Source of the DNA: Teratosphaeria epicoccoides
Taxonomy: Eukaryota > Ascomycota > Dothideomycetes > Mycosphaerellales > Teratosphaeriaceae
Assembly (NCBI GenBank): GCA_021401465.1
Contig: JADDMT010000013.1
Span: 62,001-126,000 of the forward strand
Direction: 5' to 3'
Length of the DNA: 64,000 nt
A program made the translations under genes and the position numbers. Shown here in pieces: positions 20,295-31,700 of the stretch (its first letter is position 1; the number at the start of each line of letters is the position of its first letter). The notes beneath the pieces are model-generated. The model did not search any database. It had not been told where the DNA came from and was given only the letters and a program-made list of their open reading frames with translations.

Positions 20295-22447
20295 TTACAG
20301 AAGCAGCCATGCAGCAGTGATCACACTTGCAAGTCCAGCTACAGCATGAGTTCCGGACCGACCTGCTCCACTGGTGGTGGCATCGATGGCGGCCAGCTTC
20401 ATCTCCGGCACATAGCTCGCTGGTGTCGTGCTATTGATAGTGCCGTTCCAGCAGTATCGGTCGAAGCACGTATTGCAGATCTCCGGCACGGCGGTCCCGG
20501 TCCTGTTCAGACTACGCGACAGGATCGCGCATCCGACACAGGCGGGCCAATCGCTGTCGAGGGTGCCGTTGCCTTGGGTCGCGCCCTCATAACCATTCGC
20601 AACGATGTAGTCACGCTGAGCATCGTCATATGACAGATCGTATGTGCTGACGTTGGAATTGTAGACGTATGGTGCGTTGGGGAGGTAAACCAGAAGTGGA
20701 GGTGCACTGCCGGTGAAGTTGCTAGCATCGCAGCCGAAGAAAGTGGGGTGGTTGTTGAGTCCTAGGTTGATGAACGTGTTGGTGTCTGGAATGCTTGGGA
20801 AAGCCTGGGATATATCAGCATGCCGTCGATCGGTCACTAGTTCCTCGTTGCAGACTTACTGTGCCGTTCTCGATAGTCGCCAGGCTGCGGCGATACGTGT
20901 ACATCAGTGAGGCACCGTCCGGCCACCCAGTCGCAGAGTCATTGCCTGGGTAAGAATCCGTGGTGTCGGCTGAAGAATCAACAGCAAAGATGACGTCGAC
21001 CTCCCGCTGGGGCTGGATGAGAGGATAAAGTGGGATGTTCTGGTTGTCTTCACCACCATCAACAAGGGTAAGCTGCTCAGATACAGCGTATGGATTCGTG
21101 TCGTTGTTGTAACCATAGAATGGATTCACCCAGTATGCGATGTCGTAGTTATCTTCGCCGATTTGCGCGAGCACACTCGTCAGCGCAGACTGCAGGGCCG
21201 AGGAAAGTAGACCGGTGGTGTTAGTGCCATTCACGGTTGAAAGTATGGAGTTGAAGAGTGTGCTGCTCGTTCCTAAAGAAGAAGTCACCTTAGCTTCACA
21301 CAGATCATGCAGGAGCTCCACGACTTTCATATGCCGATCCTCGACTTACCATAGACAAACCCAACATTGTCATAGCCAGTCACACACGCGCTCTTGTTGT
21401 CAACTCGACCATTACTGAAATTGGTACCAACGTATTTCATCGGAGCAAAGCCATGGATGGTCGGGTCCCAGCTGCCCATTTCCCACGGATCGAAGGTGAA
21501 GACCGTTGTATTTGTTGATACTGCAACAGCACCAGGCTTCCGACTGTCGGCAACGATGATCGGAAGAGGCACACTGCCGCTCGTGAAGAAGTCTTGCGAC
21601 GCGATTGACGACCAAGTGTAGGCGGGCCCGCCTTCTGTGGCGTTCACAAGCTGGTAGGACAAAGCACGTCCCCAATAGTCCGTAATCGTGGTGTTGAAGC
21701 CGGCATCGTTCTTGTCGTCTACGGAGTCGAGCAGACTAGAGTAATACCCGATGCTGTCGAGAAGTTGGATGCTATCACTGTCTGGTCCTTCGAAAATGCT
21801 GTTGCCGAGCTGCCACAGGTTGCCAGAGCTTTCAGCGCTCGTGTCCTGCGCCAGGATCTGATCGACCGAGGTGAAGTTGTTGGTGTAAAGCGAGCCAACC
21901 AGCCAGCTTCCGCCACTCAAGCCTGAGAGGTATGTTGCTGCCTGTAGCAGTCCGCCTAGCTGTCCAGTGTTCGTCGAGTTTGTGGTTCGGTCGTCAAATG
22001 CCTCAAGCACTCCTGCTCCGTTGAGCATGGCTCTGTAGCCACCGCCCGAGACTGCAATGCCGATGTTCGGGAGCGCAGACACATTGTTCTGGTGATCACT
22101 GATGTAACTGTCGGTGTCCAGGCCACTGATATTCATCCTCGAGAGCAGGGTCTTCATGGGCACAAGCGTAGCGTTCCGCCGCACTTCCAGCCATGCCGTC
22201 TCGTTGTCCGATAGACTTGTTGCTGCTCTGATCGATGGTGCACTTGACGGACATTCATTCACCTGAGGCGTATATCCGTGTGGCTGGTTTGCCGGTAAGG
22301 CGCGGCGCCCAAGACCATACGGCATAAGAAAACGTGCTGTCGACAGTCAGCCTGAAGTCACCATAGCCAATCGCTTAAACCTGTACCGTCTACTGTAAAT
22401 AGCAGAGCAGCCGAAGCTAGACCCGTAAAAACTGTTTGGTATTTCAT
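20295..22447 (-). CDS. Secreted GPI-anchored lysophospholipase (phospholipase B)
   Basis: Four minus-strand exons: 22387-22447, 21350-22336, 20860-21272, 20295-20804, 656 aa. It hydrolyses fatty acyl chains from (lyso)phospholipids at the cell surface. Exon 1 alone supplies the signal peptide (MKYQTVFTGLASAALLF); a 50-nt intron joins it to ARFLMPYGLGRRALP. Then come the family block SLSDNETAWLEVRRN, oxyanion-type SGGGYRAML, nucleophile elbow GLSGGS (Ser161), SVPLPIIVADSRKPG and active-site Asp421 in LVDGGEDNQNIPLYPLI. A Cys-rich C-terminal region and a terminal hydrophobic tail (VAGLASVITAAWLLL) after small residues fit a GPI-attachment signal. Many N-glycosylation sites. All three splice joins restore the frame. 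Confidence 0.92.
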
Positions 22448-23017
22448 ACTGCAGCGGCTGCCAGTTGATCCAAGGAAGTGGGCCTATCCTCTACTGCAAA
22501 AATTGTCACTCGGACGATCTAGGAGGTCGCACATGGTGGCGGTATGGCTTGCCAGTATACAGAGATGTTTCACTGCTGCGCCCACCTGCTCATCATCATC
22601 AGGATCTCGACAGATGACGTGAAGTGGTCTTGGCTTCAGGCACCAACCCTGTATCGGCAACCCATTACTCGACACACACTCTATAGCGCTGGAAGGCCGT
22701 TGACAGGGTTTGCTGATTGGCTTGCGACCATTCTTCCCCGCCTCACGCTCCGAATCGCGCACGCTGCTGCCAATAATAACATGAATTCGGTACGCCACAC
22801 GGCGTTAAGCAGTCTGAAAAGCCGCTTGCGCAATCTAAGTTTGTACATGGCTGTGCGACACGGGGCAAAAGATGCCCACTCCGTGACACGACAGATATAT
22901 GCTCAAGCTCAGCCGCGAGGCTCCATCGCTCAGCTGTATCACCGATCGACTCGTCCACATGTTTGGCTCCTTGTCGATGCGATCCCCTGGCAGGTCATGC
23001 AGCCGGATGTCTACTAT
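22448..23017. other. Intergenic between lysophospholipase and NUP permease
   Basis: Plus-strand frames here are short and partly antisense to the downstream gene. No domain, RNA gene or repeat recognised. It holds the lysophospholipase promoter. Confidence 0.5.
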
Positions 23018-24343
23018 CTACAATTCCACGTTCCTCTTACCCTTCACGCTGCGCCTACTAACAGAGCTCCTCTTTGGAACAGGGTTGTTGTCGTATGTGT
23101 ATGGGCCAAAGTCTGGTGTCCCACCTAGAGTGCCGAAAATGTCTCCTGCATGGACATTAGCTAGGCATCTGACAATACTGCTGCCTGGATGTAGCTTACC
23201 GACGTAATTTGTGGCATTAACGCCTTGCGCGAAGGTAGCGTTCCACCCGTCTAAAATGCCCTCCACGACCTTGACGCCGGCAAGGTAGATATTCTGAATC
23301 GCAATCTCAAAGCCGCCTTGATCCGCCCAGAACAGGTTCGTTGTAGCTGCTTCGCCAGCAAACGGCCGATCCATGCTTTGCACAAACTTGGTGTCAGTAA
23401 AGGTTCAAGCTTACCAGGCATCATGGAGTACTCACTCGGACGCGGTCCTCATGACAATGATACGCGCGAAGTCCACGAGCTTTTGGGTAGCGGCGCGGAG
23501 GAGAGCTTCAAGCGTCGCATTGTCCTCTTGAGCAGTCGTGCAGTAGACGCCAGAGCCGTTGGTTACCAGAGTAGTGTAATTCCCAAAAGCTTCAGACAAG
23601 AGTTTGCCGGAGTAGTAGACATCTGAAGTAGCCACATCGCACTCGACAACCGATGGCGGCTGAGCTCCTGCGGTGTAGAGCGAGCAGTTGGCATAATTTG
23701 CTCGATATGCCACTGCTGCCGAGCTGTCGTTCAACGAAGCCTGCCGCGCAAGTGCGGCGGCCATATGCTGAAGGTTCTGGTTCACTTCAAAGACCTCTGT
23801 GCCATAGATCGACTGTGGGTATTCTGATGGTGATATAGCACCCTGAGGAATATATCCCGTTGTGAAGTTCGCTGGTATCTCAAACTGACTGAACTCGTAC
23901 TGCAGCGCAACTTGTACAGCGTACCGCGCAAATGTCACAGAGCCCAGGGTCGCAACCTCGGGATTGACACCAGCAATACCGCCAATGAAGAAGTATGTGC
24001 TGGTCAAGTCGAACCTGGGCGATCGCACCAAGGAAGCAACAGTTGTGGCAGCGTTGATCTCGCTCTCGCCGGTGATCAATTGGCAGATGTCTCCGTCAGC
24101 CGTGCAGTGCGCATCGGGAAACAGAGGTGAGAAGCCAGGGACTGTCACATTTATGGCTAGAATGTCGAACTCAGGTATTCCCCACCAGATCTCTCCTTCT
24201 GGATCGAACATGCTGATGATGAAGACTTTTGGCTTGATGGTATATTCCAAACTCCTTTCTCCCCACGACGCTTGCGTAGCCGGGACCAGAGAAGCGAAGG
24301 CATTTCCGGTGAGGAGGCTGGCCGCAACTGTGAAGGCACGCAT
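23018..24343 (-). CDS. NUP family purine nucleoside permease-like protein
   Basis: Two exons, 23436-24343 and 23018-23375 (intron GTGAGT, branch TACTGAC, AAAG), 421 aa. A signal peptide (MRAFTVAASLLTGNAFAS) is followed by KPKVFIISMFDPEGEIWWG, the hallmark start of the fungal NUP family, then TTYFFIGGIAG-like (TSTYFFIGGIAGVNPEVATLG). The splice rejoins IVMRTASD|MDRPFAGE, the most conserved part, followed by WADQGGFEIAIQNIYLAG. NUP members are linked to purine nucleoside uptake in Candida; the fold is related to nucleoside phosphorylases and the mature protein is probably extracytoplasmic. The ATG at 24343 is chosen because it starts the signal peptide; the upstream in-frame extension looks like leader. 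Confidence 0.87.
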
Positions 24344-25677
24344 CTTGTCAGCTTGGCAGACCGAGTCAACGAAGGGAAGGAGGCCAGAAATTTCCAGCCA
24401 ACCTGATAGGACTAGGCGAAGAATATGAAGCTGCCCGTAAATCGAGCCATGATATACCAATGCATGCCACCTGCGCTACCGCCACGAGCTAACGTGCAGG
24501 CTGTGGAGTCCATAGTAGCGGAGTACACCGATCTCGCAGATAGCGCACATAGTACATACTGTGCGCAGGTACCGCACGCGAGGACGTTGATAGTGGCGGC
24601 GAAAGTGTATGAGCCAGATTTGATGATCAGCTCAATGGCTGCATTGATAAGGCTGTGTATTCTTATCAGCGGCTTCCTCCGACAACTTCCACAACTTCCT
24701 TTTTGGGTTGCCTTGCTCGCCGCGGAAGCCATGTTTACACCCTCCTCTCCCAGCAAGGGTTGGAGGACAATATGGCGAACACCATCAGAGGGCAGAGCTC
24801 GCGACCATGTACAAGGCTCGAGAGATGCCTTTTGAATGCGGGAAAGGAGCCGAGTCAGAAACACCGCACAGCACAAAAGGAGTACACACTGGCACCAACT
24901 TGGACAGGACACGGAGTAGGACTCGAACATGGGGCACGAGGGCTCATTCAACGTCGAAGCCGTGTCGGCCTTGTCACCGCTGCGAAGGTGCAGATTGGCT
25001 CGAGCATCAGCATGAGTGTGTGGTCCTCAAAGCTGGACGGCTACCAGAAACGCCTGTTTCTGGGAGTCTTACTCACAACTCGTGTCGCGCAGCAAAGCTC
25101 GAGCGCATCTTGGAGCTCATGGGAACCAAGACGATGCCGAGGGTTTGCAGGCGCTTCGCGCTGTTGACGGGCAAACGCTCGCAGTACACAAGAGTGCACC
25201 ATCAGACCGAGTGAAACATATGAAGATCCTGTTGATTGCATATTCTCCCGAACGCACTGAAATCGCCGCGTCTGATCCCGTCCAGGACGCCTCTCATCCC
25301 GTTCAAATGATGCATGCCCACCAGGAAGAGTCGCCTCTCGTTCGAGTGCTGCATGACAGGCTCTTATCCTGGGCGATCAATTGTAGCTTTTGACTGATCA
25401 ATCGGAGCAATAGTCATCATCCCCCAAAGCACTTGCGATAGACGCTCTAGTCTGCCCCACTCTCACATGCAAGCTCCCGCGTGTCGATCGCGCCTGCCGT
25501 TTGTACAAGCTTCAGCATCTGCAAAGACAGTTGACCGTCCATAGCATCACATTACATTTCGCAACCTTCACTCGACATTCATATCATACAGTGTTTCGGC
25601 AAGGAGCACACCGCCGCGAACTCCTCACTGAGAGCTTTCGCTTCGGCGCAGAGTTCGAGACAGTCCGAGACGTGCAC
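24344..25677. other. Intergenic between NUP permease and ZNFX1-like gene
   Basis: Mostly non-coding. It contains a MYND-like relic (listed separately, 24813-25214) and the 5' leader of the helicase gene. No RNA gene or repeat recognised. Confidence 0.45.
24813..25214 (+). pseudogene. Possible MYND zinc-finger relic
   Basis: A plus-strand frame contains CRPCHRCEGADWLEHQHECV, whose second half matches the end of a MYND finger (DW..H.HEC). The preceding part lacks the usual YC..ECQ cysteines. The frame then loses similarity and no SET domain is visible. Best read as a decayed fragment of a SET/MYND-type gene; chance resemblance cannot be excluded. Confidence 0.22.
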
Positions 25678-25728
25678 GTAAGTCTTGGATGCACAACGAA
25701 AATTCTAGTGACTTCCTACTGACAACAG
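25678..25728 (+). other. 5'-leader intron of the helicase gene
   Basis: GTAAGT at 25678, branch CTACTGAC and ACAG at 25728 define a 51-nt intron. It removes the ATG at 25689, which otherwise heads a longer open frame, leaving 25800 as the first in-frame start. Confidence 0.6.
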
Positions 25729-25799
25729 AAGGACGTCTTTGCTGCGTACACTTCCAGCCTCCCACCGCCGTGAGCTCCTCAGCACAGCATCACACCAAG

Positions 25800-28700
25800 A
25801 TGGCGCCGAAGAGAGCCGGCAACCCGCCTTGCCGCTGGTTCCAGATCGGCAAATGCCAGAAAGGCAATGACTGCAACTACGCACATGAGCGTGACCCCAA
25901 CTTCAAGAAAAAGGCTTGTCAGCACTTTGCTTTCGGCAAATGTCATCATGGCAAAGACTGCAGATTTTCCCACGAGCAGGAAGACATCGATTTTCTTAAG
26001 GCCACATCTGGTGGCGATTCCGGCGAAGGTAAAGGTGCCACATCGGAGAAGCTGTTTAAAGAATGGCGCAATTACATCCCGGCGGGCGGTGAGGTCAGAC
26101 CCCTTGGTCAAGCAATGACCCCTTTCTGCAAAGGCGCGGCTGATCTCGTCAGCGGCGAAGCTGGTCAAATGCAAGAGACAATCACGCTACTTGCCAGTCA
26201 GGGCGGGCTACAGCGTGTTCTGGAGCTCACTGGCAAGGCGTTCGATGAAATGAGTGAGCAGCAGCTTCGTCGCGTCCTGGATGACCAGATCCTCCCGTTC
26301 CTCAGGACTATCACACACAAGAACGTGCTTGGTTCAGTCATCTTGGCGCCGCGTGTCATGACCATTTACAATATCTTGTACGGCGGCGACGGTGAGCAAG
26401 TCGTCAAGCTGTTCGGTGCTGTAGGTACCAGGTTGCAGGCTTTGGTACTGCACGAGCCGGACAACCAAGGTGCGGTCAATATTGAAGGTATTGCGACGAT
26501 TGAGACGTGCCTGACCGCATTTGCGAAGCTGGTGGAGGTGAACACAGAGGCACAGATTCACGACGGTCTCAAGCTCGTGGCTGAGACGCTTGCACTGCTG
26601 TTCGAAGACGGTGCGGGCAAGGCTGTGGCTTTCGCTCTCAAGCCAGCGCAGAGACACCTGAGGCGTATCGAGCAGCGCTTGGGTCTTGGTCGAGCCCTTC
26701 CGAAAGTAGTAGCCAATGCTGCTGGGTCTCCTGGCGTGCGTGCTGTCTTCAGTCTTTCTCGCGAACGCCCCGGCGAGCTCTCTGATGAAGGTCCACGCCA
26801 TGACAACGATAAAGTCGACATACGAGACATCAGCATCCTGCCTACTCTAGAGGAGATCCAAAGCTCTCGCAACGAGTACCTCCCCTCTGCTGATCCCCGG
26901 GATTGGCATTTGGGTGGGCTCGACGGGCTGCTCGACCGTCACTTCCGCTTGCTACGTGAGGACACTATCGGGCAGCTTCGAGATACTGCTAAGTTTGAGC
27001 TGGAAAGGCTACAGGATCCTGATGCATATTTCCAGGGTGGTCAACGCAGCCGTCAAGGCGCCCGCAATTTCGTCTATGAGAACGTGCTCATCAACGACGT
27101 GACATTTAGCTCATACGCCGGCATGGAGTTTGTGCTCAGCTTCGATCAGCCTAGAGCGCTACGCAACACGAACACGAGCACGCGCCGCGACTGGTGGCAG
27201 TATTCTAAGCGTCTTGGACACGAGGCTCTCATCTGCTTGCTCAGCTCCGCCGGCTCTGCCACTTTCCTGTTGGTCTTACCAGAACCCCAAAAGTCACTCA
27301 GAGAAGACAAGGACGGTTCTCAGCCTCTGCATAAGCAGTACGACTTGTGGTCGAATCCAGAACGCGCCCACATCATTGCTAAGCCCGTGAAAGGCATCGA
27401 CATTGAGCCGTTGCTGAACCAGCTACAAAACCGTGGAGCCGAGCAACTTTCTGTTGTAGAGTTTCCTGGAGTCCTGCTTCCAGCTTTCAAGCCCACACTC
27501 GAGGCACTGCAACAAATGAGTGAGACCCTCGACGTCCCCTTCGCGGACATCCTAGCACCAACCTCCACGCTGGCGAATCCGGACCGTGACATCGATGTCC
27601 TTCAACCAGAATATACGACCAGACCTGGCTTCCGTTTTGATCTATCAAGCGTTATCAAAAGCGGGTTCCAATTGCATCATTCGCCTGGTCAAGATGAGAC
27701 CGCAGTGTCGATTGGACTAATCGAAGCGTCGACATTGGACCCCGGCCAAGCCCGCGCCGTCGTCTCTTCGCTCTCTCGTTCCTTGGCGCTCATTCAAGGT
27801 CCCCCAGGCACCGGCAAGTCGTACACTGGTGTGCAGCTTATCAAGATCCTGCTTAAGAACAAGCAAGCTGGAAATCTTGGACCGATCGTTACAGTCTGCT
27901 TCACCAACCATGCACTCGATGCTAGCCTTGAACGTCTTCTGGACGAAGGTGTGGAGCAGATTGTGCGCATTGGCGGCAGTTCGAGATCGTCGAGACTGGC
28001 TGATGTCAATCTAAGGGCTGTCGCTCAGAAGCTTGACTTGACGAAGACAGAGAAGAGCGAGCGATGGAAGCTGAAGAAAAAGGCAAATGAAGAGGCACGA
28101 GAGATCAACGCCGTCATCGGATCCATGAGCCGTCTTGGAACGCAAGAAACCTTGAAGGACCTGCTTCGGAGACAATATCCAGATCATCACGCGCAGCTAT
28201 TCTCTGGCGTAGATGAAGAGGGCTTTGAACTCGTTGGCTATGGTCGCGAGAATATCATTGAGCGTTGGCTCAGAGCAGCTCCGCGGGTCCACAGTAGGCC
28301 TCGTAACATCGATGCGCTACAGAATGAACATGTCAACCTCATGACGGCTCAAGAGCGCAGGCTCATACACGAATACTGGTACGCGGAAATTGGCCGAGAT
28401 CTGGAGCGCAGGCTGAATACTGCTCTACGGTCGTACAACGAGGTCAAGACCAGGCTTGATGATATCAGAACTGATCTGGATCTGCGTGTTCTTCGTCAAG
28501 CCAACATCATCGGTATCACCACTAGCGGCTTGGCACGCAATCTTCAACTGCTCCGTCGGATTGATGCCAAGGTGCTGGTCTGCGAAGAAGCCGGCGAGGT
28601 TCTCGAGAGTCATCTGCTTACGGCTTTGTTGCCAAGTGTGCAGCACGCTATTTTGATTGGCGATCACCAGCAATTGCGTCCTCGCGTACAAAACTACGAT

Positions 28701-31700
28701 CTCTCCACCGAGAGCAAGAATGGTCAGCAATACGCTCTCGACGTTTCCTTGTTCGAGCGCTTGGTGCAACCCCAAGACAATCTAGTTTCGCCTCTACCGT
28801 TTTCTACCCTTGAGGTTCAGAGGAGGATGCATCCAAGTATCTCTCAGCTGATTCGGAATACGATATACCCTGGTTTGCAAGATGCGGCTTCGGTTGCGCA
28901 CTACCCAAGAGTGGTCGGCATGAAGCGTCGGCTCTTCTGGTACCACCACGAGCAACCTGAGAGACAAGGCGACGAGGCTGGTACATCTCACACTAATGAC
29001 TACGAGGTCGCGATGGTTGCGGCTTTGGTGAAGCACCTTGTCAACCAAGGTGTTTACAAGACCGAGGAGATTGCTGTCCTGACGCCATACCTTGGCCAGC
29101 TTCGCGAGATACGCAAGAGGCTTGCTGGTAGCTTCCAGATCCTTCTCAATGATCGTGATGTTGATGACATGGACAAGGAAGGCATCGTTGAACAGGAGGC
29201 CACTTCCCCAGAGGCTACGCAGCGTCGGACTCCCGTAGCTCGCGGGACTCTGGTTCAAGCGTTACGTCTAGCGACAGTCGACAACTTTCAAGGTGAGGAA
29301 GCCAAGGTTGTGGTGATATCTCTCGTTCGCAGCAACAAGCACAATAGACCCGGCTTCCTCAAGACCGCGAACCGTATCAATGTCCTACTCTCCCGCGCAC
29401 AGCACGGCATGTTTGTGGTTGGGAATGCCAGAACTACGGAGAGTGTAAAGATGTGGGCAGACGTCTTGCAGATCTTCATGGACGACGGCAACTTCGGAAC
29501 GGCGCTGGAGCTCTGCTGTCCAAGGCATAAGGACACGCCCATTGTCATTCATGAGCCGGTAGATTTCGTCCGCCTCGCTCCAGAGGCTGGATGCGACTTG
29601 CCGTGCGATAAACAGCTTTCTTGCGGCCACGCATGCGTTAGCAAGTGTCACTCAGAGATGCTCCACGACGCAGTCTTCTGCATGAAGCAATGTCAGAGGT
29701 CTAAGCCTGGCTGTAAGCATATTTGTCCGTTGCCTTGCGGTAGCCCTTGCCATAAGCAGTGCATGGTAGTGGTCGAGGACGTCAAGGTTCAGCTTCAGTG
29801 CGGCCACGAGAAGACGTCGCTGTTCTGCTACCAGGATCAGGACTCTTCAAAAGTTGCCTGTGAAGTGCCTGTCGAGCGCACGGTGCCAGGTTGTGGGCAC
29901 AAGGTCACTGAGCAATGCCACGTAGATGTCAATAGCGACGAGTATCGCTGCACGGCTACTTGCGGTGCAAACTTGCCGTGCGGGCATGCCTGTTCCAGGC
30001 CTTGCAAACGATGCAACAAGCGCAAGGCTGGTATCGTCGCGGATATCGATCATGGCGACTGTAAGCAGCCATGTCAGCGCAACTACACGACCTGTAAGCA
30101 CAGCTGCCAGGCTCCATGCCACGGCGACGAGCCATGCCCGCTCTGTCATGCCAAGTGCGAAGTCCGATGTGCACACGCGGCCTGTGACAAGGACTGCTAC
30201 GAACCTTGTGCTCCATGTGCCGAGCCAGTTTGCAGCTCTCATTGCTCGCACTCTCGATGTCGCATGCCTTGTGCAGCCCCCTGCGATTGGCTACCTTGCT
30301 CGAAGAGGTGCGAGAATGTCCTGGCTTGTGGCTGCCAGTGTCCTGGAGTTTGTGGCGAACGGTGCCCTGATGCTTCTTTCTGCCAGCTTCATGCCAGATC
30401 CGAGATCAAGAACATGCAGGTGGATTTCATCATGTTTGAACAATATTCCGAGATCGACCTGGACGACGACCCATGCATCTTCACTTCTTGCGGCCATATT
30501 GTTACGTGCAGCTCCCTTGACGGTTATATGGAGATGTCAAAACTCTACAAGTCCAATTCGAGGGGCGAGATTGTCGCGGTGAAGACAGCATCGGCGCCAT
30601 TTGAGGCCGAGGGCCCAGAAGACGAAGAGAGTACGGGTGGTCTCAAGACTAGTCTGAAGACTTGCCCTCACTGCCGCGGGCCGCTTCGTGACATCAGCCG
30701 TTACGGTCGCATCGTGAGGCGGGCGCTACTTGACGACAGCGTGAAGAAATTTACAGCTTTGTCGACAAGGAGACACTCAACGTTGGAGGCGCAATTGGCA
30801 ACTAGTCAAGGCCGCCTCTTCAGCAGTCTCGATGCGCTGAGGAAGCCAAGGCAAGATATTGTCTTGGACGGCACGGCTCAAGATCAGATCAAGGCGGTGA
30901 GGCGTCTGAAGACGGGCAATAGATACAACCAGCTTCTGGACATTCGCAACAAGATCAACAGGTTTGCCGACTCCGTAGATGCCGAACAGCAGCCCTTCAA
31001 GATGGTTCAAGCCATGGTCGAGACGGCCAGGCGCGCGGAGCCAGATGCCGAGATTGCCGAATTCCAGATTTCGAGCGGCGAAGTATCGTTGCGTGAGCAC
31101 CTCAAAGCGATGGCTTTGCTGCTGCGCGCAGATATTGTTCTTCTTTCGGACGTGATCCAGGTGCACGAGAAGACAGCAGCTGGACTAGGGCGAGGTAACT
31201 TGGCCGCCAGATTTCCAACTCATCGTGATCTCTGCGAACAGCTCGCAAAAGAGGCCCATGAATCTAAGGACCTGCGCGAAGAGGCTGAGGGTCACTTATT
31301 CTACGCCAGATTCGCTGCCATGGAGATCAGCAACCATCCCACTTCCACAGCTGAGTCCGAAGCTCATGTAGAGGGTCTGAAAGAAGCTGCTGCCGCTCAC
31401 CTGGTCATCGCGGACAAGATTTGTGATCTGTTCGATGCGGACGCCGAAGTCAACCCAACCAAAGGTCTTCCGGAGGAGATTGCGGAGGTGAAGAGGATGC
31501 TGGATCAAGGTTTGTCAAGCAGTGAGATGCGAATGGTGGTAATGGCAATGGCTGCAGAGTTCGGGTCGGCCACCGGACATTGGTATAGGTGCGAGAATGG
31601 GCATGCCTTCTCTGTGGGCGAATGTGGTCGTCCGATGCAGGAGGCCAGATGCCACGCATGCGGCGCTGGAATTGGAGGCCGATCGCATGTGCCGTCCGCC

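Noticed and set aside
22544..23128. 194-aa plus-strand frame
   Set aside because: Partly antisense to the NUP permease exon 2; no domain or signal. Treated as a shadow.
25689..25799. Longer N-terminus of the helicase from ATG 25689
   Set aside because: This ATG lies inside a 51-nt sequence with good donor, branch and acceptor signals. The encoded residues are not conserved-looking and the CCCH finger begins right after the next ATG.
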